Source: Biomphalaria glabrata (lineage: Eukaryota; Mollusca; Gastropoda; Planorbidae). From it: 64,000 nt of DNA. The position numbers were made by a program, and so were the translations under genes. The DNA lies in the NCBI RefSeq assembly GCF_947242115.1, contig NC_074719.1:1394001-1458000 (forward strand), given 5' to 3'. Shown here piece by piece: positions 1-11,415 of the stretch. The notes beneath the pieces are model-generated. The model ran no database searches and was not told the origin of the DNA. It saw nothing but the letters and a program-made list of their open reading frames with translations. Position 1 is the first letter of the stretch; each line of letters starts with the position of its first letter.

Positions 1-1276
1 TATTGGCCTAACCAAGGTTAAATAACATTTTAGTTTTATTTTCTTATTTGATTTATAGAAATTTCTTTTAATAAATCCTAATGTTTTGTTTGATTTTTTT
101 GTAGTTTCATCAATATGTGGATTCCATGACAGTTTTTCATTTATTATAACACCTAGGTATTTTGCGTTTTTAGTCTGTGTTACTGGTTTGCCATGAATAA
201 GATAAGTGGAATTAATTTGTTTTAGTTTTTTTGTTACTCTTAACAACTGACATTTTTCTGGGTGGAAAGACATGCTCCAATTTGATTCCCATTTCTGTAA
301 TTCATCTAATTCTCTTTGTAAAATATCTGTGTCTTGTGTTGTTTTTATTGTTCTATATATTATGCAATCGTCTGCAAATAATCTGACTTTTGTTCCTGAA
401 GTAATGCAATTTGGTAAATCATTTATGTAAATTAAAAATAGTAGTGGACCCAAGACTGTTCCTTGAGGTACACCTGAGTTTACTGTTATCGGTGTTGATT
501 TAGAACCATTTATTATTACAGTTTGTTCTCTCCCTATCAGAAAGTCTTTAATCCACTGATGCAGTGGACCATTAATGCCGAAATATTTTAATTTTTTAAG
601 CAAGCTATGGTGGTGAACTTTGTCAAAAGCCTTAGAAAAATCTAGTAAGATAGCATCTATTTGTTCACTATTATCTAAACCTTTTGAAAAATCATCAATT
701 AGTCCTATTAGTTGTGTTTCACATGATCTATATTTCCTAAAGCCATGTTGGTATGGTGTGAGGACATTATGTTTGTCTAAGTGGTTTATGATGTTGCTAC
801 ATATTATGTGTTCTAGGATTTTACATGTGATGCTGGTAAGTGATACTGGTCTGTAGTTTCCTGGGTCAGATTTTTCTCCTTTTTTAAATAGGGGGGGTGA
901 CATTAGCTTCTTTCCAGTCCTTTGGTACTCTGCCCTGGTTAAGTGAAGCCTGAAAGAGTATTTTGAACACTGGGGCTAGCTCATTACTTAGTTCTTTGAG
1001 TAATCTAGCTGGAATACCATCAGGTCCAGAAGCTTTATTTGGTTTGGTGTTGGCTAATAGTTTTTGAATTCCATTTTCTTGTACTACTATATCTTCTATG
1101 TTGTCTACTTGGTTCAAATTCAGTAATATGTCTTTGTCTCCTGGGGCTGAGAATGCTGATGCAAAGTATTTGTTTAGAATGTTTGCTTTAGTTTCATTAT
1201 CATTATGTATTATGTTATGTTCATCTTTTAATGGCGCTACGCCTGTTGTTTCCATTTTCTTAGACTTAATGATCAA
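1..1276 (-). mobile_element. LINE reverse transcriptase, 5'-truncated, runs off left edge
   Basis: On the minus strand this reads as a non-LTR retrotransposon reverse transcriptase of the Jockey/CR1 type. The first part (1276 to 884) has the N-terminal RT block with KASGPDGIPARLLKEL. The second part (about 890 to 1) is open to the window edge and carries NYRPVSLTS, LLDFSKAFDKVHH, GVPQGTVLGPLLF, the catalytic LFADDCI and a YLGV block. The two parts differ by one frame at a run of seven C (minus strand) near 893, so one single-base slip separates this copy from a continuous frame of about 420 codons. The 5' end stops abruptly at the tandem repeat at 1270, a typical 5' truncation. The first 39 bases recur at 9651-9689, where a second copy supplies the matching 3' end. 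Clade assignment is inferred from motif style. Confidence 0.85.
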
Positions 1277-1482
1277 TAAAGCAGTCTTAGTCTCAGATAT
1301 AGGATAACTGATCTGAACTAATGATCAATAAAGCAGTCTTAGTCTCAGATATAGGATAAATGATCTGAACTAAGGATCAATAAAGCAGTCTTAGTCTCAG
1401 ATATTTGATTACTGATCTGAACTAAGGATCAATAAAGCAGTCTTAGTCTCAGATATAGGATTACTGATCTGAACCCACCTAC
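1270..1482. repeat. 52-bp tandem repeat, four copies
   Basis: Four near-identical head-to-tail units contain gatcaataaagcagtcttag followed by tctcagatat. They differ by a few bases and the array abuts the truncated 5' end of the LINE at 1-1276. No coding meaning is seen. Confidence 0.9.
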
Positions 1483-1549
1483 ATGAAAAATGAGAACAAA
1501 GAAGAATGAGGGAATGTCTGAAACTTACTTAAGTTACAAGGATGTCTCA

Positions 1550-1815
1550 ATAACATCATGCTGATGTCACATGGATCATCCAATGATGCCATGATTATGT
1601 CACATGAATATCATGATTATTTCACAGAGATGTCATGATTATATCACAGGATGTCATGATTATGTCACAGGAATGGTTCATTCACAGGGGTGTCATGATT
1701 ATGTCACAGGGGTGTCATGATTCATGTCACATGGATGTCATGTTTATGTCACATGGGTGGCATGATTATGTCACAGGAATGTCATGGTTATTTCACAGGG
1801 ATGTCACTTTGGCAT
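1550..1815. repeat. Imperfect 20-21-bp minisatellite
   Basis: About a dozen degenerate units of the form tgtcatgattatgtcacagg are arranged in tandem. Spacing and sequence drift mark it as an old array. It lies just downstream (minus-strand sense) of receptor exon 1912-2000. Confidence 0.8.
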
Positions 1816-1911
1816 CACAATACTGAAGAAAACAACTATTTAAATGCTCATTGTATTAAGTTCTAATATAGAACTCCATGTACTGAAATAGATTAATCAA
1901 AATGATCTAAC

Positions 1912-3492
1912 CTTCCAAATTAGAAACAAACAATTGGATCCATCGATTCTTGCAAACCTTGTGAAACCATATGCATCGATTTCAGGCTTCTTAAGTGGAA
2001 CTAAAATTGTAAAAAAAGTTGATTAATTTTTTAACTTTAATATTGACAATATACACACAAAAAACGCTAAATAAAAATGTATTGGATCAAATATTGGATA
2101 GAATGAATGACCTGATTTGTATGTGGTGAAAGTCAAACTATTAGCATCGCCTTCTCCTCCTTTGCTAAGTCCACGCACAGACAAAGTGTACCTGGTGAAT
2201 GACGTCAGATTCTTAAATCTCAATGTCACACTTTCAAGACTTGTCAACTGAGTTATTTCTGGGAATTGTAACTGAAATTATAGCATTTGTAAAATTAGGC
2301 CTTTTACTAACTAAATGTAGCTTTACACCTATAATATAAAAATATAATATAATATAAAAATATAATATAATATAAAAATATAATATAATATACAAAAAAT
2401 GTAATTAGGTTTGTAATTTCAGACATTTCTGCCATTTGGCTGTAATTTGCCAAAGTTTATTATGCACCTGTTGTCAGGGGGAGGTATGGCGAGAATGAAT
2501 GTTACTTTGATATTTTAGTATGATTGTTAGATCCCCTTGTTATGAATGCGAAGTGTTGCACGTGTTGTGAACTGAGTGATTAAATCTTTGTTGAATGTGC
2601 GAGAGAGTGTGTTAGTCAGTAAGGTCTTGCTCCCGGTCCAGGAAGGTTGGACGTTTACTTCCTGGACTGGTATTTATGCATTTATATATTTATAAATTGA
2701 TGGACTGGTGTTTTGTGTATTACTATTTCATATGATTGATATAATTGTGTGATTTATTAAGTATTAAAGTATTATCGATATTCATGAATATAAGGAGTTA
2801 GAGTTTATGTATATTAAGTGTTCGTATTTGAGTTAAGCAAGTATTGATGAATTATAATTGAGTAACCAAGAAAGTACCAAGCAAGTATTATTTAATACTC
2901 AAGAAACACCTAGTGAGCCACAGGAGCCAAGACTTGAGCCAAACATATAAATAGAACCCTGACACCTGTTATTTGTTGATGTCTAAAGATGTCTAAATAA
3001 ATATGTGAGCTTGTATATGTATTTGCCTTGGGTAAAAAAGGGTACTTTTAAAAAAAAATTATATTAACTTATTATATAACAGAAAATCTTACTTATACCA
3101 GTAAAGTTTAAAATCTCATTAAATAACATACATTTAGAATTTCACATTTAGATCTAGTAACCAAAGAAATAGAAATGAAATTGTTGCAGTTTTATGAAAC
3201 ATTTGAATATTATAGTGTAAAGTACATGCTTGACTAACCATTAACTAACTACAATTTTAACTAAATTTTTTTCTAGTTAAACTTTGGCCTTCTTAATTAT
3301 TTTTTGTTTACCAAGTTTCTAGCTTTTTAGTTCACCTTTCCCCATCACTAGTGACAACACAGGTCTCGAAAGGACATCATGTGATTAGTAATCGCGGTTG
3401 ACAGCTCGTCTGGCACTGGCCAGTGGAACATACATCAGCTGGCTACTCAAACACAATGACCTCTTACTGCATCACTACCAGAGTTATAACAA

Positions 3493-3532
<40 letters not shown>

Positions 3533-6500
3533 GTGTGTGCGTAATTGATAAGATAAGATTATAGAAAAACAAGAAAAATAAAAAAAATACTTTAAAAAAC
3601 AAAACAAAGCTTATACTAAACCTAGTTTTATCAATTAGTTTGGATCAGGTTGTTTGTTTGTTTACATTAAATTTGTAATAGATCTAGACTAAAAACAATA
3701 AATCTGTTCAAATTGAAATATTGTTACCAATTGACATTGTTTCAGTTTCATGCTTTTTAGCATTCTTAATGCACTATGATCCTATCACTTGTCTGGATCA
3801 GTTGGAAAAAGAAAGCCTCCTCAAGCTAACACTCTAGACTAACACTTTGCTAGCATAGTCATTGTGAACTTGGAAGGTCTTATAGTTAACTATTGCTAGA
3901 TTCAAGCTTTAAAGTATTTTAAAGTGTTGATCTGCTAGGGGACTAATTCAGTTTATACCACCACATCAGTCAAGTACAATTTCTTTACCTTGTTAGAGAA
4001 ACCAAAAAAAGAATTTATTACCTATAGTATACTGCCTGCTGTAGATCTAGTTCATCTAGTTAACAATAAAATTATAAACTAATTAAATTTGTTAATTTTT
4101 AAAAATTGATTCTTCATTGAATCATTCTTGTGACAAGTTGTGTTGTCGTGTACCAGAAATAATTCATAATTGTGCAAATCTGATATTGGATGTCCGAGAA
4201 ATAAGGTGTGCAAACTTTTAACCAGACAGACAGAGTGAGTTGATATAAACTTTGTAAATAGTAAAACTGCCTAAATTGCCTAAATGCCAAGATCTATCAT
4301 GTTCTAGAAGTGAAGTCTAGAAGCAAATGATGACTTCAACTTCAGGGGTAAACGCGAGATGAAAACAAAATAAGACTTGATTACCTTTAGAGATTGAAGA
4401 GTTCCTTTCGTTTTCTCAAGTAAAACTTGATAGAAGAATGAAATATGTTTGCCTTTCAAATAATTTTTCACGACATTTGTTTCTTTGGGAATTTGAAACT
4501 GGACGACAGCTTCACTTGATGTTAAGTTCCACACTTTAAGATTTTCAACCTTCATTGGACGAACTAAAAAGTGGTCAAACATTAGTAGATATAAACTACG
4601 CACTTATAACGGTTCTATATTTAACTATACAAGTAGGCCTATTTGATTAGTCAATGGACTAACAAAGGACACAAATTATTAAAGGATTTATTAACAAACA
4701 TATGTTACAGGTGGCGTGTTTTAACTATTAAGGATAAAATTGTTATGTTCAAGACACATGACAATGAAGTTAGACTATAAGTATATAACACAGGGCAGCG
4801 AAATTAGATTACTTGATCTAGTAGGCCTCTAATACAAAGATCGTTGTCAACTTGACACATCAGCGGAATATATGTAGGCCTATATATCTGCCACAGCAAA
4901 AGACAAGAGGTTAAGCCCCTTGTTTCTGGTTACGTCCCTTGCTCTTGTTGTAGCCTATGACACTGATGCATTGATTTTGTTTGTAATTTTTGGATGTGAC
5001 TTCACATCGAAGATTATTACATTCTTGCACAAGCCTCTCTCAGGGTAGTTGGGGGGGGGGGGGAATGGTCGCATCGTGGGGGGAGGGTTAGAACTTGTGA
5101 CCACCGGAACGACAGTCTTGAGCGCATACCACACGACCAGCCGACATTTGCAGTTCTTAGATTATTATTAAACTGCCTTTTCATCTGTCTGTTAAACCAA
5201 AGTTTTAAATGTACTCTGAATAATTTTAGCAAATGTTACTGTTGTGATCAGGTTGTTTGTTATGTTAGTTTGTTTGACACTAGTTTCACTCTAAGTTGTA
5301 AGAAGTCGTCCTGCCCATTTTCACCTCCCCCTTAGTCTGTTGGACTGTTGGGGCACCACACAAGGTTTTTATACCATCTTTCTCCATTATTCTCTGTCCT
5401 TGGCATGGATAGAACCTCTTTCTAAGGTAGGCCCGTCCATTCTTTTATGTTGTCTTCCCACCGCTTTCTCAGTCTGCCTCTACTTTTTCCTGGTACTGTT
5501 CCCTGTAGGAAGGTCTTTGCGAGCCACGAAGACCTTTTAACATGGTCATTGAGCTTTAGTTTCCGTTTTCTTACAATAGTTAGCAGGTCATCGTGAGGTC
5601 CAATGGCTGCAGTAACCCTGTCTCTAATCTCTTCGTTTGGGGTGCGGCCTTTAAATGTGATATCTAGGGTCCTTTAACGTAGCCCTAAAGTTAGATGTAG
5701 ATTCGAATTCCTTTTGGTGGAATTTCGTAGCGAGGGATAGTAAGTTAGATAAACTAAAGTCAAAGACAGAAAGAAAACATGTAGGCCCCTATGCCAGTAT
5801 AGACACTGTTTTAATGTGTATTTTAGTTTAAATTTTAACTCGTTAATATTTTATATCTATGTTTTCGATCACATCTAGTAGGCTATTAATATCACAATGA
5901 CATTGACCTAGCTCCAATCTCAACTCACCGAAATGAACCAAGTTGATTTTTTCAGGCAAAGTGATAGTCGTCAAGGGCTGGTCACGTGATTTGAACACGT
6001 TGATCTTGATGGTTAGATTTTGATCGGAAATGATGTCATTCTTTTTGTTTGTGTAACGACAGGTGCAATCGAGGTCAGAGGAACAGTTCAGTGAGCACAA
6101 TACTGTTACCAATCTGAAAAACACAGTGGTAGATAGAACATCTCTATTAAAATCGGCGTTGTTCTGTTGTCACAGAGAAATGAATAAAATACTGTAGACA
6201 TTAATAATAACAATTAATAAACAGAGACTTGTGTTTATACAAGAAGACTATATTTTATTAAGTCACATCCTACTTTCTCACAAAACATTCACAACAAACA
6301 ATGACGCAAATATAAACATGTTAGCACATTCTTCTTTTTTTTTTGAAGCAAAATTTACAGAATCGAGTATAACAGATCCAAAAGTTATTCTTAATAATGC
6401 TAGAATAGTATATTATTCGGGTTTGGCGTCTATAATTTCAGAATTAAACTTCACACTCGAGTTATTACCCCTCTATTCATCTTTCCTCAATCCAATGGAA

Positions 6501-9080
6501 ACTCTCTTTTTATTTCCATCTAATCCTTTTGCTTTTGCACAAAACATAAACACAAACAATGACGTAATATATGTATCCTTCCTTTTGAAGTTATTATCAC
6601 ATCCTTCATTTTAAAGTTCTTAAGATTGATATCTACTAGGAACTTTAACAACTCGACCACTTCGGGTTGTCTTGACTGGCACAAGTTGTCTATACGTTGG
6701 TCTATAACTGTCTGTTTTATTTGTTCAACAGTTTGCTGTTCGTTGTCTTCATCAGTATCATAGTACCCAGAGATGTCTTCTTCGAAACTCTTGTCTAAAA
6801 AGCGTTGATTTCTTCTGTATGTTTTTCCAAGGTTTGTCCTTATGATGTAAGATCTGGGTGCTGAATGTTTTTTTTAACGGCAACTGCTTTCTGCCATGTT
6901 TGTCTTAGACGAACTCTCACTTTCTCTCTCCAACTGAGTAATCTTTAGGTAATCTTGCTTTCGCATCGTATTTCACTTTGCTTCTCAACTGTCGTTGTTT
7001 GAGTTATGTCTCTGCATTTTCAGCTACCGATGGTTTCAATAGTTTGGGATCAGATAGAATAATGTCTCCGAGTCTTCTACTCACCAGCAGTTGTGATGGT
7101 GAATAAGGCAGACCGCTTATCGGAGTATTTCTATACTCGAGCATAGCGAGATATGGATCATTCCCACTTTTGTATGCTTTGTTGAATATCAACCATAGAC
7201 TATATATAGTCTATGATATCAACATACACCTCACTTGGACAATTTGATTGAGGGTACATTCACAACAAACAATGACGCAATATAAACATATTAGCACAAA
7301 CACTATGATTAGCTTGTGTGTTTGTCTGGGAAGGAGTGGGTGGGTTTTTCTGACTAGAACTAGACTTTTGGCATAATTCTCATTCGAAAGATATTGATAC
7401 AAACACTTTATATGGAAATATGCTAGGACAAATGTGTACAAATACTCCTTCTTCCCTAGTGCTATTAGAGCATGGAATGGGTTGCCTGAGCTAGCCAGGA
7501 AAACCAGTGTCTTGGCAGAATTTAAGTCATTGGTTAATATGCATGACAGAATGCATGACGCGTAGGATGTAACTTCTTTTTTGAAGTAATGTCTGTATTA
7601 TATAAGTAATCAGTAAGCACAACTCTGCCCGAGTCGGGTATCGAACCTCGAGCCCCCTCCATAGAGAGCCAAGACAAGCCAATTTACAGCGTACTTAGCC
7701 TCTAGACCACGCTTCCCACTATGTGTAAAGGAGATCGAATATTATTTTATCAATTCATAATTAAGGATAAAATCTCACTTTCTGGCTTCCAGAAGCACAT
7801 CGTAGAGAAAACCATTCGTCAAATTTGTGAACTTGATAATAATGTCGCCTTTCTCTGAACTGGATAGATATGTGATGTTAGGTGGAGCTGAGAGACATGC
7901 AAGAATATATATATATATATATATCAAAATCAGTCAATCAACCAACAGTCAATCAATGTTTGTCTGTCTGTCTGTCTGTCTGTCTATCTAGGTCATCCTC
8001 CATCCCAACAAATATCTTTTCATTTCCTAACTACCTGCGTATTTATTGTTAACTTTTTCTAGTTTGATCAATCCCAGTCGTGTGGTGTGATTGTGTCTGT
8101 TGTTTGTGTGGTGTATGGTGTGTGTCTGTTGTTTGTGTGGTGTATGAAGTGTGTCTCTTGTATGTGCAGTTTATGGTGTGTGTCTGTTGTATGTGCGGTG
8201 TATGGTGTGTGTCTTTTGTATGTGCGGTGTATGGTGTGTGTCTGTTGTATGTGCGGTGTATGGTGTGTGTCTGTTGTATATGCAGTGTAGTGTGTGTCGG
8301 TCTATTGTTGTGAGGTTTGGTGTCTCTGTTGTATGTGTGGTGTGTGTGTGTCTGTTGTGTGGTGTGTGTGTCTGTTGTATATGCAGTGTAGTGTGTGTCG
8401 GTCTATTGTTGTGAGGTTTGGTGTCTCTGTTGTTTGTGTGGTGTGTGTGTGTCTGTTGTGTGGTGTGTGTGTCTGTTGTATGTGCTATGTGTATATGTGT
8501 GTCAGTTTCAATTGCGGTATGTGGTGTGTGTGTGTTGTATGTGCGGTGTGGTGTGTGTCTGTTGTATGTGCTATGTGTATATGTGTGTATGTTTTAATTG
8601 CGGTGTGTGGTATGTGTGTATGTTGTATGTGCGGTGTGGTGTGTGTGTGTTGTATGTGCGTTGAAGTCTGTGTCTGTCTGTTGCAGTTGTGGTGTATCCG
8701 TCTGTTGTATGTGCGGTGTATTGTGTTCATGTTGTATGTGTGGTGTGGTGTGTGTGTCGGTTGTATGTCCGGCGCGTGGTGCGTGTGTTACTGAAATGAC
8801 TAACCTAGAAGATTCAGCTCTCTCCTCATAATTGTCGAATTATTCTTAGCGCACACAAGCTTCCCCCTGTGTTCTTGTGACACGCTGGCTACCCTCAGCT
8901 GGACTCTGCACTGACCACTGGTCTTATTGCTCAGATGTAACGACTGGTTCAAGTGACTTAAGAAGAGGCTATCACTGGGGACCATCTTCCGACACTCGCT
9001 TGGCCTTAACTCACAACAAACGAGCAGCGTCTGGCCAGAACCAACAACGAGAGTGCCGTCATCGTCACATTTTTTAATGG
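1912..9080 (-). CDS. Ig/fibronectin-III receptor, class I cytokine-receptor-like (partial, six exons)
   Basis: Six exons join in frame on the minus strand: 8805-9080, 7779-7887, 5929-6113, 4385-4563, 2112-2271 and 1912-2000. Each has an AG acceptor and a GT donor, and junction phases are consistent (1,2,1,0,1,0). The first encodes an Ig-like domain with paired cysteines (LLVCCELRPS and GKLVCAKNN). The next two encode a domain opening with APPNITYLSSS and containing the cysteine-rich run LCSLNCSSDLDCTCRYT. Exons four to six look like fibronectin-III modules (VRPMKVENLKVWNLTSSEAV; FTRYTLSVRGLSKGGEGDAN; VPLKKPEIDAYGF). Several N-x-S/T sites suggest an ectodomain. An Ig domain followed by FN3 modules recalls gp130/domeless-type cytokine receptors, but no WSxWS box, transmembrane segment or cytoplasmic tail is in view, so this identity is inferred. 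A generic Ig/FN3 adhesion receptor is the main alternative. The gene continues past the left edge. Confidence 0.7.
2001..2111 (-). other. Receptor intron between exons 2112-2271 and 1912-2000
   Basis: A short intron of 111 bp with donor gtcatt and an acceptor ending in attttag. No repeat is present, unlike the larger introns of this gene. Confidence 0.6.
2472..2964. mobile_element. Solo LTR, retrotransposon fossil
   Basis: A 493-bp segment begins TGTCAGGG and ends CCCTGACA, the short inverted termini expected of an LTR. It is flanked on both sides by the same five bases, cctgt (2467-2471 and 2965-2969). No internal coding region is attached, so it fits a solo LTR left by recombination. The identical target duplication suggests modest age. 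It lies in an intron of the receptor gene. The family is not determined; a 5-bp duplication is compatible with Ty3/Gypsy-like elements. Confidence 0.7.
2965..4384. other. Receptor intron, AT-rich, no gene seen
   Basis: The rest of this intron after the solo LTR is AT-rich unique-looking sequence with an (AT)n run at about 3497-3530. I see no exon or recognisable transposon protein on either strand. Confidence 0.5.
5025..5160 (-). mobile_element. tRNA-derived SINE, family C, degraded
   Basis: The minus strand carries a degraded head like the other family C SINEs: gctggtcgtgtggtatgcgc then gactgtcgttccgg, followed by a G/C-rich body. It is weaker than the copies at 11172, 19450 and 55237. Confidence 0.45.
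5285..5660 (-). mobile_element. LINE 3' fragment (endonuclease-RT C-terminal end)
   Basis: Minus-strand translation in shifting frames gives EIRDRVTAAIGPHDDLLTIV and a GKTT-KEWTG-like block. This resembles the C-terminal tail of LINE reverse transcriptases that usually read RWEDNIKEWTG. Frames break several times, so it is a decayed 5'-truncated copy in a receptor intron. Confidence 0.55.
6630..7195 (-). mobile_element. Ty3/Gypsy-like pol fragment, fossil
   Basis: The minus strand encodes a piece resembling the end of a Ty3/Gypsy integrase domain, with DPYLAMLEYRNTPI and YSPSQLLVSRRL in the usual order, followed by decayed C-terminal sequence. It is broken and lacks the rest of pol and both LTRs. 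It sits inside a receptor intron. Age appears considerable. Confidence 0.7.
7430..7610 (+). mobile_element. LINE 3' end (ORF2 C-terminus plus tail)
   Basis: Plus-strand translation gives SFFPSAIRAWNGLPELARK and ends near HDRMHDA-stop, the standard end of a Jockey/CR1-type RT ORF. It is followed by gtctgtattatataag. The same block recurs at 9136-9689 (minus), 19885-20095 (plus) and 60645-60800 (plus), so this is one repeated LINE family with severe 5' truncation. Confidence 0.8.
7603..7722 (-). mobile_element. tRNA-derived SINE, family A, partial
   Basis: On the minus strand this gives a tRNA-like head: a box-A-like gtctagaggctaag and a box-B-like ggttcgatacccgac. It then stops early, before the family A body seen at 63672-63922. 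Confidence 0.65.
8075..8785. repeat. GT-rich minisatellite in receptor intron
   Basis: A degenerate array of roughly 28-30-bp units such as tgttgtatgtgcggtgtatg fills most of the intron between receptor exons 8805-9080 and 7779-7887. It ends about 20 bp from the Ig exon. It creates long cysteine/valine-rich open frames on the plus strand that are artefacts of the repeat. Confidence 0.9.
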
Positions 9081-9135
9081 CTGATATGAACAACAACAAA
9101 GACAATTAGGCAACGAAAAACAAAACACAAATCAA

Positions 9136-9689
9136 TATTATCTACTGTTATCTAATCTTATCTTATATTATCTTATATAATACAGACGTTACATTAAAAA
9201 AGAAAGATGATTACGTCCTACGCGTCATGCATTTAGTCATGCATATTAAGCAATGACTTAAATTCTGCCAAGTCACTGGTTTTCCTGGCTAGCTCAGGCA
9301 ACCCATTCCATGCTCTAATAGCGCTAGGGAAGAAGGAGTATTTGTACAAGTTTGTCCTAGCATATGAAACGAGGAATGTGCCTTTATCTTTGTGTCTTTC
9401 GGAGTATTTTTATTAAATTTTGTTTTTGTATTTGAAGATTATGGTTCAGTGTTTTATGTATGATTGCTACTTTACTTTTGAGTCTTCTGTCCTGAAGGCT
9501 TTCTAAATTTAGTGATTTTACTAAAGGTGTTACTCTAGTCAAATATGAATATTCGTTTGTTATGAATCTCACTGCTCTATTTTCTGTCTGTTCCAGTTTC
9601 TTAATGTTTTCTTGAGTTGAGGGGTCCCAAACGGAGGATGCATATTCTATTATTGGCCTAACCAAGGTTAAATAACATTTTAGTTTTAT
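9136..9689 (-). mobile_element. LINE 3' end, same family as window start
   Basis: The minus strand encodes the last part of a LINE RT (VRPIIEYASSVWDPSTQE, then a FFPSAIRAWNGLPELA-type ending). It finishes in a 3' tail of TAAGATAA-like pentamers. Bases 9651-9689 match 1-39 exactly, so the two copies overlap by 39 bases and jointly show the 3' half of one element. This copy is 5'-truncated at 9689. Confidence 0.85.
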
Positions 9690-10540
9690 GTATTAGGCCC
9701 ACTGCTCTAATAGCAATAGCACTACAGTAAAAGAATATATTTAATGTAGCGAGTTAATATAATCAATGTTAAAAAAAAAAAAGTAAATGCGCTCAGAAAA
9801 TAAAAAGTTAATCAATAGATAAGCGAAAAAAAAATTCTTTTTCCAGACATCGCAAAACTGAATTCAGTAAGTGAAGAATTATAATAAGGATCTACAGCCT
9901 ACATGTAGTGTAACTGAGTTGATTTTCTTCGTGCGTCCAGCGTGTCAGAAGGTCATGCCCAGTGTGTGTGTTTCATGTCCAGTGAGTGTGTGTGTGTGTG
10001 TATAGTACTGCATCAGTGTTAAGCGAGGCGTGCTGGTTTCATTCACTGTTTACTGTAGTCTAATTTTGTCGAATAAAGCCATGTTATTGGTATACTAGTA
10101 TTTGTTGTTTCATTACAATACATCTGAGCGATAGTATGTATTATTGAAGAGATAATTATAGCCTACATTTGTGAGAATTTTTTAACTCGGTTCCATGATT
10201 AGTAAAGGTTAATCTATTTCAATTAAAGATGTTTTACTATTGTTGTTTTTTAAGGCATTTCATTTTTTTTTTTATTTAAAAGGCACTTAAAGATTATTTT
10301 ATTCTAATCAAAACCATAGATCTTGATCTATATCATTGGAAGAATTTAGTACCCGAGAATCATTTGAGCGTGATGTGAATTACCACTCATAAAAGACTCT
10401 TATGCCATTTGCAATAGTTTTTGGTGGCCCGAGATTTGAGAAAGTGAAGTAGAGTATCTGACTAGATTATCACATTATCTTCTTTGAATGAACGTCTGCA
10501 ATTTATAAGACAAGAGACGAAACAAAACGTCAAATAACTT
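9690..10540. other. No gene seen; possible small LTR-like segment
   Basis: AT-rich intron-like sequence. A segment near 9904-10114 starts TGTAGTG and ends CATTACA and contains AATAAA, but its flanks do not match cleanly, so I do not call it a terminal repeat. Confidence 0.4.
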
Positions 10541-10542
10541 AC

Positions 10543-10637
10543 CTGCCAACTCTAGTGTCGAGACTGCCTTGTAGAAGCAACATAAAATGATAATAAAAGA
10601 GCAAGTTTCCAACCAAACAGCCTTTCTGTTGACGCAT
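10543..10637 (-). CDS. Candidate signal-peptide exon of the Ig/FN3 receptor
   Basis: An ATG at 10637 on the minus strand opens 32 codons with a hydrophobic stretch (GNLLFYYHFMLLLQGSL). They end in a consensus donor (GGCAG then gtaagt). This looks like a secretory leader placed upstream of the receptor Ig exon. The donor phase is 2, whereas exon 8805-9080 needs an incoming phase of 1, and a direct join would hit a stop. Either an extra small exon lies between them or this is not the first exon of that gene. Confidence 0.45.
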
Positions 10638-10984
10638 GTAGGTCAAAGTTAATTACAAAGCTATTGTCTTCTAATAAAAGAATCTTTTTTTTCCACAATA
10701 AACATCATGTATAGGTTAAAGATATCTGCCAATTGTAGGCCCTATAATGTAACATGATATCAAAATGAATTAGATTGTTTCTTTAAACTCAATAACCTTT
10801 ATTGCATATTTTTGGAAACACAATGTTTAGCTTTTGTCAAAGTACAACCCTCAGTTGCCATGACGACGAATCATAAGGATGTTCGGGATATGAGCACGTG
10901 ACCATTGTGTTGTGAGTGAAAGATTTCCTATGAGGGGTGGGTATCAAACTGAAATAGATGCGATACTGGCATTATACACACGAT

Positions 10985-11110
10985 AAGGCCTTGTCTTCGA
11001 TTCCCAAGATTTACGATGAAGGCAGTATTTTACGCGACCTGCATACTTTGCCACAAATGATGTAGACAAAGCCGTTGTCCGCTAGGGGTCTTCTGAAGTA
11101 TTCTTTTCGA
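10985..11110 (-). mobile_element. LINE C-terminal zinc-finger fragment
   Basis: The minus strand reads DNGFVYIICGKVCRSRKIL, a CxxC finger start like those ending the LINE ORFs at 60380-60640 and 62640-63045. Only the last coding part of the element remains. Confidence 0.5.
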
Positions 11111-11171
11111 TCTGACTCTGACACGCATGATATGACAAAGTATTGATGCATACTAGACTGACATTGATACA

Positions 11172-11345
11172 TACGATGGCTGCCTGGTCCTGTGGTATGC
11201 GTGCTGCACTGTCGTCCTTGTCTCGATTGTCCCGGGTTCATATCCTGCCCGCTGCCATCCCCCGTCGTCCTGCGGGAGGTTTGGACTGGGAAGTAAATTA
11301 TCTTCAACTCTGACGGAACATCCGAAACATGTCAAACATGTTATA
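11172..11345 (+). mobile_element. tRNA-derived SINE, family C
   Basis: The head has box-A-like tggctgcctggtcctgtgg and box-B-like cgggttcatatcc. A conserved body follows (cgtcgtcctgcgggaggttt, then gaagtaaattatcttcaact). Other copies lie at 16170, 18286 (minus), 19450 (minus) and 55237. Confidence 0.8.
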
Positions 11346-11415
11346 AACAATATTATGTTTTTTTTGTATCTGTTTCAGGTGTTCCTACAGATTCGAAAAT
11401 TATCACATCCTAGAG

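Noticed and set aside
884-1307. Plus-strand frames at 620-856 and 1098-1307
   Set aside because: They are antisense shadows of the LINE reverse transcriptase on the minus strand.
6231-6614. 127-codon plus-strand frame
   Set aside because: Low-complexity, phenylalanine/asparagine-rich, with no domain. It lies in intronic sequence beside retrotransposon remains.
8080-8831. Several cysteine/valine-rich open frames
   Set aside because: All arise from the GT-rich minisatellite in the receptor intron.
9904-10114. Possible 211-bp LTR (TGTAGTG...CATTACA with AATAAA)
   Set aside because: The flanks do not give a clean target duplication and no second copy is visible.
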